Counted from the first letter of the stretch, positions 1 through 8,645 are shown. The stretch: DNA of 64,000 bases from Peptoniphilus_A olsenii (GCF_040545475.1 NZ_JBEPMA010000002.1:1-64000); one strand, 5' to 3'. The notes: generated by a model from the letters alone, not told the origin. Made by a program: numbers and translations.

Positions 1-359
1 AATATGCTCATAAAGTCTTTAACATAAATTCTGTTAGGCTTTCCAAGTCCTTGTCTTTTCTTTTCAATCAGTCCTATTCCTGATTTAATATCAAGTTCAG
101 CTATTAATTTATTTGCTTTTTCACTCGCACAATTAAATTGCTCTTTTATACTTTCAATTGTGTAGTAAATAAAGACTTTTTCATCTTCATCTATCCAGCC
201 ATTTTTATATGAAAGACCCATTCGATTAAGCATATATGAATACAAAACTTTAGCTTCAATAGAAATGCTCTCAAAAATCTCATCTTCCATTAATACCATA
301 GGTAACCTAATAAAGTTATACATTTCAGATTGCCTATTATAAAAATAATCAAAATTCAT
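1..359 (-). CDS. Replication initiator protein A (RepA_N), partial
   Basis: N-terminal 119 residues of a RepA_N-family replication initiator; the gene runs off the left edge of the window. The sequence opens MNFDYFYNRQSEMYNFIRLP and continues with a winged-helix-like stretch (KVLYSYMLNRMGLS, GWIDEDEKVFIYY, then NRIYVKDF), the classic RepA_N layout. The start is fixed by a good ribosome site (AGGAGG) just upstream. Such proteins initiate replication of plasmids and of the circular form of integrative conjugative elements. Together with the CD1845-family gene upstream it marks the end of such an element. The family call is from recalled motifs; the element type is inference. Confidence 0.85.
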   Translation of the reverse strand, partial: MNFDYFYNRQSEMYNFIRLPMVLMEDEIFESISIEAKVLYSYMLNRMGLSYKNGWIDEDEKVFIYYTIESIKEQFNCASEKANKLIAELDIKSGIGLIEKKRQGLGKPNRIYVKDFMSI

Positions 360-381
360 TCCTACCTCCTCTCTTTAAAAT

Positions 382-417
382 AAAAAAAGACGACAGAATT
401 ATTGCTTTCTATCGTCT
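382..417 (-). terminator. Intrinsic terminator after the CD1845-family gene
   Basis: Inverted repeat AGACGACAG / CTATCGTCT (one mismatch) followed on the minus strand by a run of T. It separates the CD1845-family gene from the RepA_N gene. Confidence 0.75.
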
Positions 418-442
418 ACGGTTGTCTTATATTTATTTTTCT

Positions 443-724
443 TCAAATTGATTTTATTGTATAGTTTAATAATTCTAATAATCCAATAACATATATACCT
501 AATTTAGGTAATCCAAATGGACTAAATAAAAATGCTAATATTAGTGCTTCAATTACAATTTGCTTGTCTCCTTGAAAAATGCTAGCTATTCCAATTATAA
601 AAATCAAAGTAGAAACTACGCTTAACAACGCAGTACTCAAACTTAATATGAAGGTTAAAAAAGCTATGAGCAAACTCAACACTAATCTTATCGGTAATAA
701 AATTATTCTAATTATCCATCTCAT
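443..724 (-). CDS. CD1845-family membrane protein of conjugative elements
   Basis: A 93-residue, very hydrophobic protein with two or three membrane segments (about residues 5-35, 35-50 and 58-75) and a conserved pattern MRWIIRI-ILLPIRLVLSL and FLFSPFGLPKL ending in LNYTIKSI. This matches the small CD1845-type proteins that sit beside RepA at one end of Clostridioides CTn5-like conjugative transposons. Function is unknown. Its ribosome site (TAGGAG) lies inside the T-tract of the lysS terminator, so the element boundary must be within a few dozen bases. Base composition is similar to the chromosome. Confidence 0.75.
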   Translation of the reverse strand: MRWIIRIILLPIRLVLSLLIAFLTFILSLSTALLSVVSTLIFIIGIASIFQGDKQIVIEALILAFLFSPFGLPKLGIYVIGLLELLNYTIKSI

Positions 725-741
725 ACATACTCCTAAAAATT

Positions 742-770
742 AAACTGGGATTCATAACAAACCCCAGTTT
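742..770 (-). terminator. lysS terminator, close to the ICE junction
   Basis: Stem AAACTGGG / CCCAGTTT (8 bp) with the tract AATTTTTAG after it on the minus strand, 18 bases behind the lysS stop codon. Confidence 0.75.
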
Positions 771-787
771 CATAATTAGCGTGTCCT

Positions 788-2713
788 TTAATATAATTTT
801 GATCCTGCTGGAATATTATCATCCAGCATTATTAAGTTAAGTTTTTCTTCACCGTCATACTCACAAATTGCAGATATAATCATACCTTCTGAGTCGATTC
901 CCATCATCTTACGAGGAGGAAGATTACAAATTGCAAGTAGTGTCTTTCCAATTAAGCTCTCTGCGCTGTAATATTCCTTAATACCAGATAAAATAACTCT
1001 TTCTTTTTCAGAACCATCATCTAATGTAAATTTCAAAAGTTTTTTTGACTTAGGAACTTCTTCGCAGTTTTTAACCTTTACAACTCTAAAATCAGATTTT
1101 GAGAAAGTTTCAAAGTCTACCATATCTTCAAATAATGGTTCAACTTTCACTTTTGAAAGGTCAATTTCTTCTGTCGTAAGTTTGTCGTAAGTTTCGTAAG
1201 TTTCTTTTGACAAACCCCCATTTTCTGCCTTTTCTAAGCCTATTGGCTTCATTGTTGGGAACAATAACACATCTCTAATACTTGGTTGATCAGTTAGAAG
1301 CATAATCATTCTGTCGACACCAATTCCCAGTCCGCCAGTTGGTGGTAGCCCTACTTCTACTGCATTTATATAGTCATAATCCATAGGATGTGCTTCATCA
1401 TCGCCTGCTAATTTGTCTGCTACTTGTTGTTCAAATCTTTCTTTTTGGTCTATTGGGTCATTTAGCTCTGAAAATGCATTTGCAAGTTCCCAAGTGTTTA
1501 TGAAAGCTTCAAATCTCTGTGTAAGTCTTCTATCCTTTGGGTTTCTCTTAGCAAGTGGTGATACTTCTACAGGATGTCCTATTACAAAAGTTGGTTCGAC
1601 TAATTTGTCTTCACAAAACTCTTCAAACATTTCTGCTAAAACTTTTCCCCAAGTAAATGTTTCGTCTAAATTAAGTCCTTTTTCTTTTGCTGCTTGACGT
1701 GCTTCTTCGTCATTAGTTATTGTGTTAAAATCTACTCCTGCATATTCTTTTACTGCATCAATCATAGTAATTCTTTTCCAAGGAGCTTTTAATGATATTT
1801 CTGTTCCTTGATAGTTAATTACTTCAGAGCCTAATACTTCTTTAGCTACGAATTCAAATAGGTTTTCTGTTATCCTCATCATTTCTTCGTAGTCTACATA
1901 TGCTTGATAAAGTTCTATATTTGTAAATTCAGGATTATGTTTAGGGTCCATGCCTTCATTTCTAAACATTTTACCCATTTCATAAACTTTTTCGAATCCT
2001 CCAACTATAAGTCTTTTTAAGAATAATTCATTGGCTATTCTCATTTGCATATCCATATCTAATGTATTGTGATGTGTGTAGAATGGCCTTGCGTTTGCTC
2101 CACCAGCTACTGTTCCAAGTATTGGTGTATCTACTTCTAAGAAACCTAAATTGTCTAAAAACTCTCTAATTTTTTTGATTATTTGAGTTCTTTTTAAGAA
2201 TACATCTTTTACTTCGGGATTTACTATTAAATCTACATATCTTTGTCTATATCTCAAGTCTGGATCTTTTAATCCATGAAATTTTTCTGGGAGAATTTGA
2301 AGTGATTTTGATAATAATACTAAATCAGTTGCACGAACTGTAATTTCGCCCGCTTCTGTTTTAAATACTACTCCATCTACTCCAACTATATCTCCAATAT
2401 CAAGTCCTTTGACATCTTCATATATTTCTTCACCCAACACATCTTTTCTGGCAAATACTTGAATAGTGCCTTTTGAATCTCTTATGTCAAGAAAACATAT
2501 TTTGCCGTGGCGTCTTTTGCTCATTACACGACCAGCAATTTTTACTTGTCTTTCCTCGTTTTCATCAAAAGCTTCTTTGATTTCAACTGAATAAGCATCG
2601 ACATCGTATTTTTCATGAACAAAAGGGTCTTTACCCGCTTGTCTCAATTCTTCTAATGATTTTCTTCTCAAAAGGAGCATTTCATTTTGTTTTTGCTCAT
2701 TTGTTTTCTTCAC
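788..2713 (-). CDS. lysS: Lysine--tRNA ligase with C-terminal tRNA-binding domain
   Basis: Class II lysyl-tRNA synthetase, charging tRNA-Lys. Residues 1-about 500 are the standard bacterial protein: OB-fold anticodon domain (GRVMSKRRHGK, 60-145), motif 2 region (MFRNEGMDPKHNPEFTNIE) and motif 3 (GLGIGVDRMIMLL, then RDVLLFPTMKP). Residues about 530-641 are an added EMAP/Trbp111-like tRNA-binding OB fold (FRVVKVKNCEEVPKSKKLLK, then ILSGIKEYY and GMIISA), a domain usually seen at the end of MetRS or free-standing. Total length 641 against about 500 for the family. It starts at GTG 10 bases behind greA with a TAGGAGG site, so greA-lysS is an operon. Confidence 0.97.
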   Translation of the reverse strand: MKKTNEQKQNEMLLLRRKSLEELRQAGKDPFVHEKYDVDAYSVEIKEAFDENEERQVKIAGRVMSKRRHGKICFLDIRDSKGTIQVFARKDVLGEEIYEDVKGLDIGDIVGVDGVVFKTEAGEITVRATDLVLLSKSLQILPEKFHGLKDPDLRYRQRYVDLIVNPEVKDVFLKRTQIIKKIREFLDNLGFLEVDTPILGTVAGGANARPFYTHHNTLDMDMQMRIANELFLKRLIVGGFEKVYEMGKMFRNEGMDPKHNPEFTNIELYQAYVDYEEMMRITENLFEFVAKEVLGSEVINYQGTEISLKAPWKRITMIDAVKEYAGVDFNTITNDEEARQAAKEKGLNLDETFTWGKVLAEMFEEFCEDKLVEPTFVIGHPVEVSPLAKRNPKDRRLTQRFEAFINTWELANAFSELNDPIDQKERFEQQVADKLAGDDEAHPMDYDYINAVEVGLPPTGGLGIGVDRMIMLLTDQPSIRDVLLFPTMKPIGLEKAENGGLSKETYETYDKLTTEEIDLSKVKVEPLFEDMVDFETFSKSDFRVVKVKNCEEVPKSKKLLKFTLDDGSEKERVILSGIKEYYSAESLIGKTLLAICNLPPRKMMGIDSEGMIISAICEYDGEEKLNLIMLDDNIPAGSKLY

Positions 2714-2722
2714 AGCTACCTC

Positions 2723-3196
2723 CTATAGTGTTATTGCACAAATTTCGTACTTAATTAATCCATCTGGCACTTCGACTTCTACAATATCGCCAATAATTTT
2801 TCCGATTAAAGCTTGTCCTACAGGTGATTCATTTGAAATCTTACCTTCAAGTGGATCAGCTTCTGCAGAACCAACGATAGTATATTCATCTTCGTCTCCA
2901 GATTCCATTTCTTTTACTTTCACTGTTGATCCAATATTGACCACATCAGTGTTTAAGTCACTCTCATCTATTATTTTAGCATTACGCACCATAAGTTCAA
3001 GCTTAGCTATGCGTTCTTCAACTTGAGCTTGTTCGTTTTTTGCTTCGTCATATTCAGAGTTTTCTGATAAATCTCCATATCCTAGAGCTACTTTTATTCT
3101 CTCAGAAACTTCTTTTCTTCTCACTGTTTTCAAATATTCAATTTCATTTTCAATTTTTTCTAGGCCTTCAGGCGTAAAAAATACTTCTTTTCCCAA
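2723..3196 (-). CDS. greA: Transcription elongation factor GreA
   Basis: 157 residues, the usual size. It rescues backtracked RNA polymerase by stimulating transcript cleavage. The N-terminal coiled coil (1-75) carries the tip acidic pair in GDLSENSEYDEAKNEQ; the C-terminal FKBP-like domain follows, with GSAEADPLEGKISNESPVGQ and a final KYEICAITL. The start codon is TTG, preceded by GAGGAGAGAG. First gene of greA-lysS, driven from a consensus promoter at 3316-3344 through a 110-base leader with a small hairpin. Confidence 0.97.
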   Translation of the reverse strand: MGKEVFFTPEGLEKIENEIEYLKTVRRKEVSERIKVALGYGDLSENSEYDEAKNEQAQVEERIAKLELMVRNAKIIDESDLNTDVVNIGSTVKVKEMESGDEDEYTIVGSAEADPLEGKISNESPVGQALIGKIIGDIVEVEVPDGLIKYEICAITL

Positions 3197-3224
3197 AATA
3201 CTCTCTCCTCATATATAAAAAATA

Positions 3225-3239
3225 AGGCGATAAACGCCT
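3225..3239 (-). promoter_or_regulatory. Hairpin plus T-rich run in the greA leader (possible attenuator)
   Basis: On the minus strand AGGCG-TTTAT-CGCCT is followed by TATTTTTTAT, that is a short intrinsic-terminator-like structure between the promoter and the greA ribosome site. The stem is only 5 bp, so partial termination is the most it could do. Confidence 0.4.
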
Positions 3240-3315
3240 CTAATTATTGACAAAATATATTGTCCTAATTATTCAGTTTAAAATTTCTACCAAACTATTC
3301 TTTTAAATCCTACCC

Positions 3316-3344
3316 ATTATAATAAATATAAGCAAAATTGTCAA
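3316..3344 (-). promoter_or_regulatory. Sigma-A promoter of greA-lysS
   Basis: On the minus strand a perfect -35 TTGACA, 17-base spacer and perfect -10 TATAAT; predicted start near 3309. Confidence 0.85.
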
Positions 3345-3381
3345 GAAAAAGCTTAAAACTCCCATTTCTTTATATTTAATT

Positions 3382-4308
3382 TTAAAAATTATCTAAATAA
3401 TAATCTATAAGTTTGATAATTTCATTTTTGTCACTTAACTGATTTAAATGATTTCTTACTTCTTTAGAGTTTTCCATACCTTTAAAATAATGAGAATAAA
3501 CTTTTCGCATCTCTAAAATTCCTAGTCGCTCACCTTTGTATTTAATTTCACGTAATAGATGATCTTTTAAAACATTTAATTTTTCTTCTTTGCTTGGTCT
3601 GAAATAATCTCCATGTTCCAACAGTTCTTCTATCTGATTAAATATAAATGGATTACCTACACTACCCCTGCCAATGGCTATCCCATCAACACCTGAATAT
3701 TTTATTTTCATTAGTGCATCTTCTGGAGTGAATAAATCTCCATTCCCGATTACTGGAATGTCTAAAATTCTTTTTACATTTTTTATATAATCCCAGTCAG
3801 CATTTCCAGAGTAAAATTCTTCCCTACTTCTGCCATGAACTGTAATTCTTGTTGCACCTGCTTTTTGAATATTCTTTATAGACTTTATTGCGTCAATTCC
3901 ATTAAAGGACTTTCTAACTTTACAAGTAACAGGTATATCAGAAGATGATACTACTTCTTTTACTATATTATATACAAGACTTGGCTCTTGCAATAGATAT
4001 GAACCATTAAAGCTTTTTACAATTTTAGGTGCCGGGCAACCCATATTAATATCTATAGAAGCGAATTCATATTTATTTAAAATTTCTGCCGCTTCACCCA
4101 TAATAGATGGGTCGTGACCAAATATTTGAACTGATACATTCTTCTCTTTTGGAGATGTTTCTAAAAGTTTTTTAGTTTTCTTATCACCAAAAACAAGAGC
4201 TTGGGCAGACACCATCTCTGTTACTGTGTTATCTGCACCAAACTCTAGACAAATCTCCCTAAAAGCCATATCTGTAAAACCCGCCATGGGTGCTAATACC
4301 TTTAGCAA
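3382..4308 (-). CDS. dusB: tRNA-dihydrouridine synthase (DusB type)
   Basis: 308-residue flavoprotein that reduces specific uridines in the tRNA D-loop. FMN-binding TIM barrel: LAPMAGFTDMAFR at the N-terminus, catalytic cysteine in INMGCPAPKIVK (about residue 93), RKSFNGID, HGRSREEFYSG (about 159), IGNGD and GIAIGRGSVGNPF. The C-terminal 70 residues form the helical tRNA-binding domain. It starts at a TTG (no nearby ATG in frame before the conserved APMAG), 15 bases after coaX, matching the coaX-dusB-greA-lysS order of related Firmicutes. Confidence 0.95.
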   Translation of the reverse strand: MLKVLAPMAGFTDMAFREICLEFGADNTVTEMVSAQALVFGDKKTKKLLETSPKEKNVSVQIFGHDPSIMGEAAEILNKYEFASIDINMGCPAPKIVKSFNGSYLLQEPSLVYNIVKEVVSSSDIPVTCKVRKSFNGIDAIKSIKNIQKAGATRITVHGRSREEFYSGNADWDYIKNVKRILDIPVIGNGDLFTPEDALMKIKYSGVDGIAIGRGSVGNPFIFNQIEELLEHGDYFRPSKEEKLNVLKDHLLREIKYKGERLGILEMRKVYSHYFKGMENSKEVRNHLNQLSDKNEIIKLIDYYLDNF

Positions 4309-4323
4309 TTTATCACTCTCTTT

Positions 4324-5106
4324 TTAAAAAATTTCACTATTCATATTATAAATTTCTTTTAAACCTTCAAGAGTCAAATATTTATTTATAATTATATTGT
4401 ATTTAGACTCACTTGTAAGCATTGTAGAAAATCCACCCGTAGAAATTAAGTATGTTTCGTCAGCTTCCCAACCTAGTTCTTTTAATAATTTTTCTATTAT
4501 ACCATCTATCATAGTTTGAAAACCATAATATAATCCAGATTGCATTGCACCAACTGTATTTGATTGAATAACTTTTTCAGGTGCGATTATTTCTATTTTT
4601 GGCAATTTTGATGTCATCATAAATAAAGCTTCAGCTGAAATTCTGATACCTGGCATAATTAAACCACCTAAATAATTTTTATCTTTATCTATTATACAGA
4701 ATGTCATAGCTGTACCTATATCAATAATTATTGACTGTGGTCCATATGATTTAAGTGCACCAACTGCATTTACAATTCTATCTGCTCCCACTTCTTTTGG
4801 ATTGTCGTATTTAATATTCATTCCAAGTTCTAGAGAATTATCTACTATTATAGGTCTTTTTTTGAAATACTTAATAATCATTGATGGCAAAGTATACATC
4901 AAGTTAGGCACAACTGATGAAATAATTACATTGTCAATATCCTGAGGATCAATATTTGCATGAGTCAAAGTATTCATAAAAATAAGTCCATATTCGTCTG
5001 AAGTTCTTGTTTTTACTGTCGAAGTTCTAAAGTCATTTACAAGTTCATCACCCTTGTAAACTCCCCATGTGATGTTAGTGTTACCCACATCTATTACTAA
5101 TAACAT
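4324..5106 (-). CDS. coaX: Type III pantothenate kinase
   Basis: First step of coenzyme A synthesis, phosphorylation of pantothenate by a CoaX-type ASKHA kinase. Visible motifs: LLVIDVGNTNITWGVY (phosphate 1 loop), GADRIVNAVGA (about 105), IIIDIGTAMTFCIID (about 130), GGLIMPGI and STGGFSTML. I start it at the ATG at 5106 (260 residues), because AAGGGTG sits at correct distance and the family begins MLLVIDVGNTN; a TTG seven codons upstream is in frame but would absorb the ribosome site. Confidence 0.96.
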   Translation of the reverse strand: MLLVIDVGNTNITWGVYKGDELVNDFRTSTVKTRTSDEYGLIFMNTLTHANIDPQDIDNVIISSVVPNLMYTLPSMIIKYFKKRPIIVDNSLELGMNIKYDNPKEVGADRIVNAVGALKSYGPQSIIIDIGTAMTFCIIDKDKNYLGGLIMPGIRISAEALFMMTSKLPKIEIIAPEKVIQSNTVGAMQSGLYYGFQTMIDGIIEKLLKELGWEADETYLISTGGFSTMLTSESKYNIIINKYLTLEGLKEIYNMNSEIF

Positions 5107-5291
5107 TTTTTCACCCTTATTTAACAAATTGATTTAATTATATATGTTAAGTGTTTAGTTTTCAATATTCAAATACAAATTGAATTTAATATTTAAATTC
5201 CTAAATTGAAAACTTCTTCTTTTAAGTATTTATTAACCTATTTATCTGAATATAAACAATTTTGACATACTATTTTAACATACAATAATTG

Positions 5292-5322
5292 TTGTCAACC
5301 CCATTGACATATCGGTAAACAT
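5292..5322 (+). promoter_or_regulatory. Putative BirA (biotin repressor) operator of bioY
   Basis: Inverted half-sites TTGTCAACC and GGTAAACAT separated by 13 bases. They match the Firmicute BirA consensus TTGTTAACC/GGTTAACAA at 8/9 and 7/9 positions. The operator overlaps the bioY promoter, so biotin-loaded BirA would block it. A second site with the same spacing precedes the bioW operon at 61967-61997. Confidence 0.75.
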
Positions 5323-5332
5323 ATTGTAATAT
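5304..5332 (+). promoter_or_regulatory. Sigma-A promoter of bioY
   Basis: Perfect -35 TTGACA (5304-5309), 17-base spacer, -10 TAATAT (5327-5332). The -35 box lies between the two BirA half-sites. Confidence 0.85.
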
Positions 5333-5349
5333 ATTTTTCGGAGGTTATT

Positions 5350-5892
5350 ATGAAAATAAAAACTAAAGATTTGACTAAAATGGCACTTCTAGTTGCTCTA
5401 ATAGCTGTTGGGGCATTTATTTCCATCCCATTGGGACCTGTGCCTTTTACTTTACAAAACTTTTTTGTATTTATGACTGGACTTTTACTTACTCCATGGC
5501 AAGCATTTTTAACTGTTTTAGTTTATGTTTTGCTTGGACTTATTGGTCTGCCAATTTTTGCAGGATTTACTGGAGGATTTCAATCTGTATTCTCCCCAAC
5601 TTTTGGTTTTCTGATTTCTTTTGTTATAGGTGCATTTATGATATCTAAACTTACAAGAAAAGAAACTAGCTCCGTTAAAATCATGATTGTTTTAGTGTTG
5701 GCAGAGGTTTTATTTTATGCAATTGGACTTCCATATTTTCATATTATTATGAAAAATGTCATGGGTAATCCAATGGACTTATCTAAAATTATGAGTCTTG
5801 CAATGATTCCATTTTTAATACCAGATATGATAAAAGCAGCTGTGGCGGCAATTATTGCTCCAAGAATAAATAAAGCTTTGAATAGAAGATAA
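5350..5892 (+). CDS. bioY: Biotin ECF transporter S component BioY
   Basis: 180-residue integral membrane protein with about six hydrophobic segments that binds biotin and delivers it through an energy-coupling-factor module (not in this window). Family hallmarks: IPLGPVPFTLQNFFVFMTGLLL near residues 26-48, GLIGLPIFAGFTGGFQSVFSPTFGF around 63-87, and the late segment IPFLIPDMIKAAVAA. Strong ribosome site GGAGG. It is transcribed alone between the BirA-like operator and a terminator, divergent from coaX. Confidence 0.96.
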   Translation: MKIKTKDLTKMALLVALIAVGAFISIPLGPVPFTLQNFFVFMTGLLLTPWQAFLTVLVYVLLGLIGLPIFAGFTGGFQSVFSPTFGFLISFVIGAFMISKLTRKETSSVKIMIVLVLAEVLFYAIGLPYFHIIMKNVMGNPMDLSKIMSLAMIPFLIPDMIKAAVAAIIAPRINKALNRR

Positions 5893-5918
5893 ATAATTAA
5901 TAATAGAAAATCTTAAAG

Positions 5919-5945
5919 AATTCCCTTATTTCAAGGGAATTTTTT
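5919..5945 (+). terminator. bioY terminator
   Basis: Stem AATTCCCTT / AAGGGAATT followed by TTTTT. Confidence 0.85.
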
Positions 5946-6014
5946 AATTACAATTTACTTTTTATAGTTAAAAATAAAAAATAATGTTATAATGTTTGAA
6001 TAGGGAGGTTATAT

Positions 6015-8426
6015 ATGAAAAACTCTAAAAATAAAAAACCTCGTGGAATGATTAAATTTTCAAGTATTTTGAAAATCTTGATACTCATAGTTGTTGCATT
6101 TATCATAGTACTGGGCACTGTGGTTACTTCTCTTGTATTGGGTGTTTTCAAAAAAGCTCCAGAAATAGATCCTAAAGAATATAGATCTCAAATGGCAGAA
6201 ACTTCGAAAATTTATACTGATGACGGGACTTTAATTGAGACATTAGTATCTGACCAGTTCAGCGAATTTGTTCCTTATGAGGATATCCCAGAAAATCTAG
6301 TCAATGCAATTGTAGCTATTGAAGATGAAAGATTTTTCGAACATAATGGTGTTGATTTTAGAAGAGTTGCAGGCGCACTAATTTACGACATAAAAACTCG
6401 TTCCTTTGCTCAAGGAGCTTCTACTATAACTATGCAACTAGCAAAAAACTTATACACTTCTTCGACTAAATCTGTTATCAGAAAAGTTACTGACGTCTAC
6501 TATGCTTATCAAATCGAAAGCGATTTGACTAAACAGCAGATATTGGAAGCTTATTTAAATTCCGCTAGTTTCTCTAAAGGAACAGTAGGCGTACAAGCTG
6601 CTGCTAAAACTTTTTTTGACAAAGATGTTTCTGAACTAACTCTGGCAGAGTGTGCACTACTTGCAGGTGTAACTAATTTGCCGGAAAAATATACTCCATA
6701 TAATACAATGGAAATCACAGAAGATGACGATTTATCACAGATAGAATTTGTAATGCTACCTAAAAATGCCGAATCAGAAGAAAATTCTGATTTTATAATA
6801 GATGTAGCCGAAAAACTTTTGGACCTTGGTAGAATTGACAACTTCACCATGATTCAAATTAAAAATAATATTGTGTTACCTGTGAAGGCTGTTTTCAATG
6901 AAACTTCTAAAGAACGTCAAGCAAAAGTCTTAAAGAAAATGGCCCAGAGAAATCTAATCACTCAAACTGATTATGAAGAAGCTCTACAAGATCCAATTGA
7001 TATAAATATAGGTAGCAGAAAAGAAAGCGGCATCTCATCTTTTTATACTGATGTTGTTCAAAAAGAAGTTAAAAAAATATTAGTCGACTCCGGCTATTCC
7101 GAAGAAGACGCTAAAAATAAATTATTTAACGGTGGACTTAAAATTTATATACCAATGGATTTAAAAGTTCAACGCTACCTAGAAGAAACAGTAGCTAATC
7201 CTAAATACTATTATGGAACTTTTAGAGACAAAAGTGGTATAATACAACCACAAGTTTCTTCTGTAATAATTGACCAAAATACTCACGAAGTTAAAGCACT
7301 AGTTGGAGGTAGAAATGTAAGTGGTGGACAGCTTTTAAACAGAGCCATTGTTCCTAGACAACCTGGTTCAAGTATAAAGCCCATTTCAGTATATTTGACA
7401 GCCTTTAATTATGGCGCAACTGCTGGAGATGTCTATTTAGATGCTAAAATGCCTGAAAAATTATTCGGACACTCCCCTAGAAATGCTGGAAACTATTATC
7501 AAGGTTGGACTACTATTAGAAATTTAGTTCGTCAATCATCAAATGTTGGCGTTTATCAAGTGGCTAGAGATATCTCCGCAGATAAAAATGCTAGGATAAA
7601 TACTAGATCAACTTATACTAAAGCTTACAATGACGAAGTTGCAATCGAAAAAATTATTGAAACTTTGAAATCTATAGGAGTTACTTCAATAGTGACAAAA
7701 GAAGACAATCCAACATGGAATGACATGGATTATGCACCACTCACATTAGGTGGTATGAGTTTTGGTATTAGTCCTTTAGAAATGGCTGGAGCTTATACTG
7801 CACTATCTAACATGGGTCAATATGCTGATCCTATTGTAGTTTCAAAAATTGAATCTAATACTGGGGATATAATTTATGAAGCAAAACCAGAAGAAAAAGA
7901 AATTACTTCAAAACAAAATGCTTATATAATTACAGATATGCTAATAGATGTAGTAAGACGTGGTACTGGTAAAAATGCAGCTTTTTCTGGTCAAGATATC
8001 GCTGGTAAAACTGGTACTACTACAGATAAGACAAATGTATGGTTTGTTGGTTATACTCCTTATTACACTTGTTCTGTATGGATTGGCAATGATAAAAATG
8101 AAAATTTATCCTTTGGTTCCTCACAGGCAGCATATTTGTGGAAACAAATAATGCGTGGAGTGCATGAAGGTTTAGATAAAAAAGAATTTGAACAGCCAGA
8201 TGGTATTTATACTAAATATGTATATGGCAGACGTGAACTATTTGTCGATGGAACGGAACCACACTACACAAATAAACTTGGATGGTATAGACGTAGTGAA
8301 AAGAAAGTAGAAAAGAAGAAAAAAGAAGATAAGAATAATAACAATAATAATAATAATAATAATAAAAGTTCAAAGAGAAGTAAATCTTCAAATAGTAACT
8401 CTAACGATTCTAATAATTCTAACTAA
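6015..8426 (+). CDS. Class A penicillin-binding protein (PBP1-type transglycosylase/transpeptidase)
   Basis: 803 residues; polymerises and cross-links peptidoglycan. One N-terminal membrane anchor (about 17-42). GT51 transglycosylase: AIEDERFFEHNGVD with the catalytic Glu (about 105), QGASTITMQLAKNL, TKQQILEAYLNS. Transpeptidase: active-site serine in PGSSIKP (about 455), SSN (about 513), KTGTT (about 665). An insert of roughly 65 residues rich in Asp/Glu separates GT51 from the linker after KYTPYNTME; most family members lack it. The C-terminus is a Lys/Asn/Ser-rich low-complexity tail with ten consecutive Asn. Ribosome site GGGAGG. Monocistronic. Confidence 0.95.
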   Translation: MKNSKNKKPRGMIKFSSILKILILIVVAFIIVLGTVVTSLVLGVFKKAPEIDPKEYRSQMAETSKIYTDDGTLIETLVSDQFSEFVPYEDIPENLVNAIVAIEDERFFEHNGVDFRRVAGALIYDIKTRSFAQGASTITMQLAKNLYTSSTKSVIRKVTDVYYAYQIESDLTKQQILEAYLNSASFSKGTVGVQAAAKTFFDKDVSELTLAECALLAGVTNLPEKYTPYNTMEITEDDDLSQIEFVMLPKNAESEENSDFIIDVAEKLLDLGRIDNFTMIQIKNNIVLPVKAVFNETSKERQAKVLKKMAQRNLITQTDYEEALQDPIDINIGSRKESGISSFYTDVVQKEVKKILVDSGYSEEDAKNKLFNGGLKIYIPMDLKVQRYLEETVANPKYYYGTFRDKSGIIQPQVSSVIIDQNTHEVKALVGGRNVSGGQLLNRAIVPRQPGSSIKPISVYLTAFNYGATAGDVYLDAKMPEKLFGHSPRNAGNYYQGWTTIRNLVRQSSNVGVYQVARDISADKNARINTRSTYTKAYNDEVAIEKIIETLKSIGVTSIVTKEDNPTWNDMDYAPLTLGGMSFGISPLEMAGAYTALSNMGQYADPIVVSKIESNTGDIIYEAKPEEKEITSKQNAYIITDMLIDVVRRGTGKNAAFSGQDIAGKTGTTTDKTNVWFVGYTPYYTCSVWIGNDKNENLSFGSSQAAYLWKQIMRGVHEGLDKKEFEQPDGIYTKYVYGRRELFVDGTEPHYTNKLGWYRRSEKKVEKKKKEDKNNNNNNNNNNKSSKRSKSSNSNSNDSNNSN
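8334..8363 (+). repeat. AAT trinucleotide tract in the PBP tail
   Basis: Ten tandem Asn codons (nine AAT, one AAC). Slippage here would change tail length by whole residues and keep the frame. Confidence 0.9.
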
Positions 8427-8432
8427 AATAAA

Positions 8433-8466
8433 AAAACCTTGTGGCTATTATGCTGCAAGGTTTTTT
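8433..8466 (+). terminator. PBP terminator
   Basis: AAAACCTT-G ... C-AAGGTTTTTT hairpin with a T-run, 7 bases after the stop codon; symmetrical enough to work on both strands. Confidence 0.85.
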
Positions 8467-8560
8467 ATACGGATAAGACATAGAATCTTATAATACTTTT
8501 AATAATAGATTATAGATTTTTATTTATTTTTATAGAAAAACTCATACACAGGTGGATTTT

Positions 8561-8606
8561 CATCTTACGAGTATACGGCGACTCGCCTTGCTCATTCAAA
8601 ATGACA
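8561..8606 (-). repeat. Dispersed intergenic repeat, copy A
   Basis: Read on the minus strand it runs TGTCATTTTGAATGAGC ... GAGTCGCCGTATACTCG, which aligns with 14499-14560 and more loosely with 14209-14250. Located alone between the PBP terminator and the DUF2848 gene. See the finding on the repeat family. Confidence 0.65.
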
Positions 8607-8645
8607 TTTTAATAGGTTTTCGTTATACTAAAATCTCATTTTATA

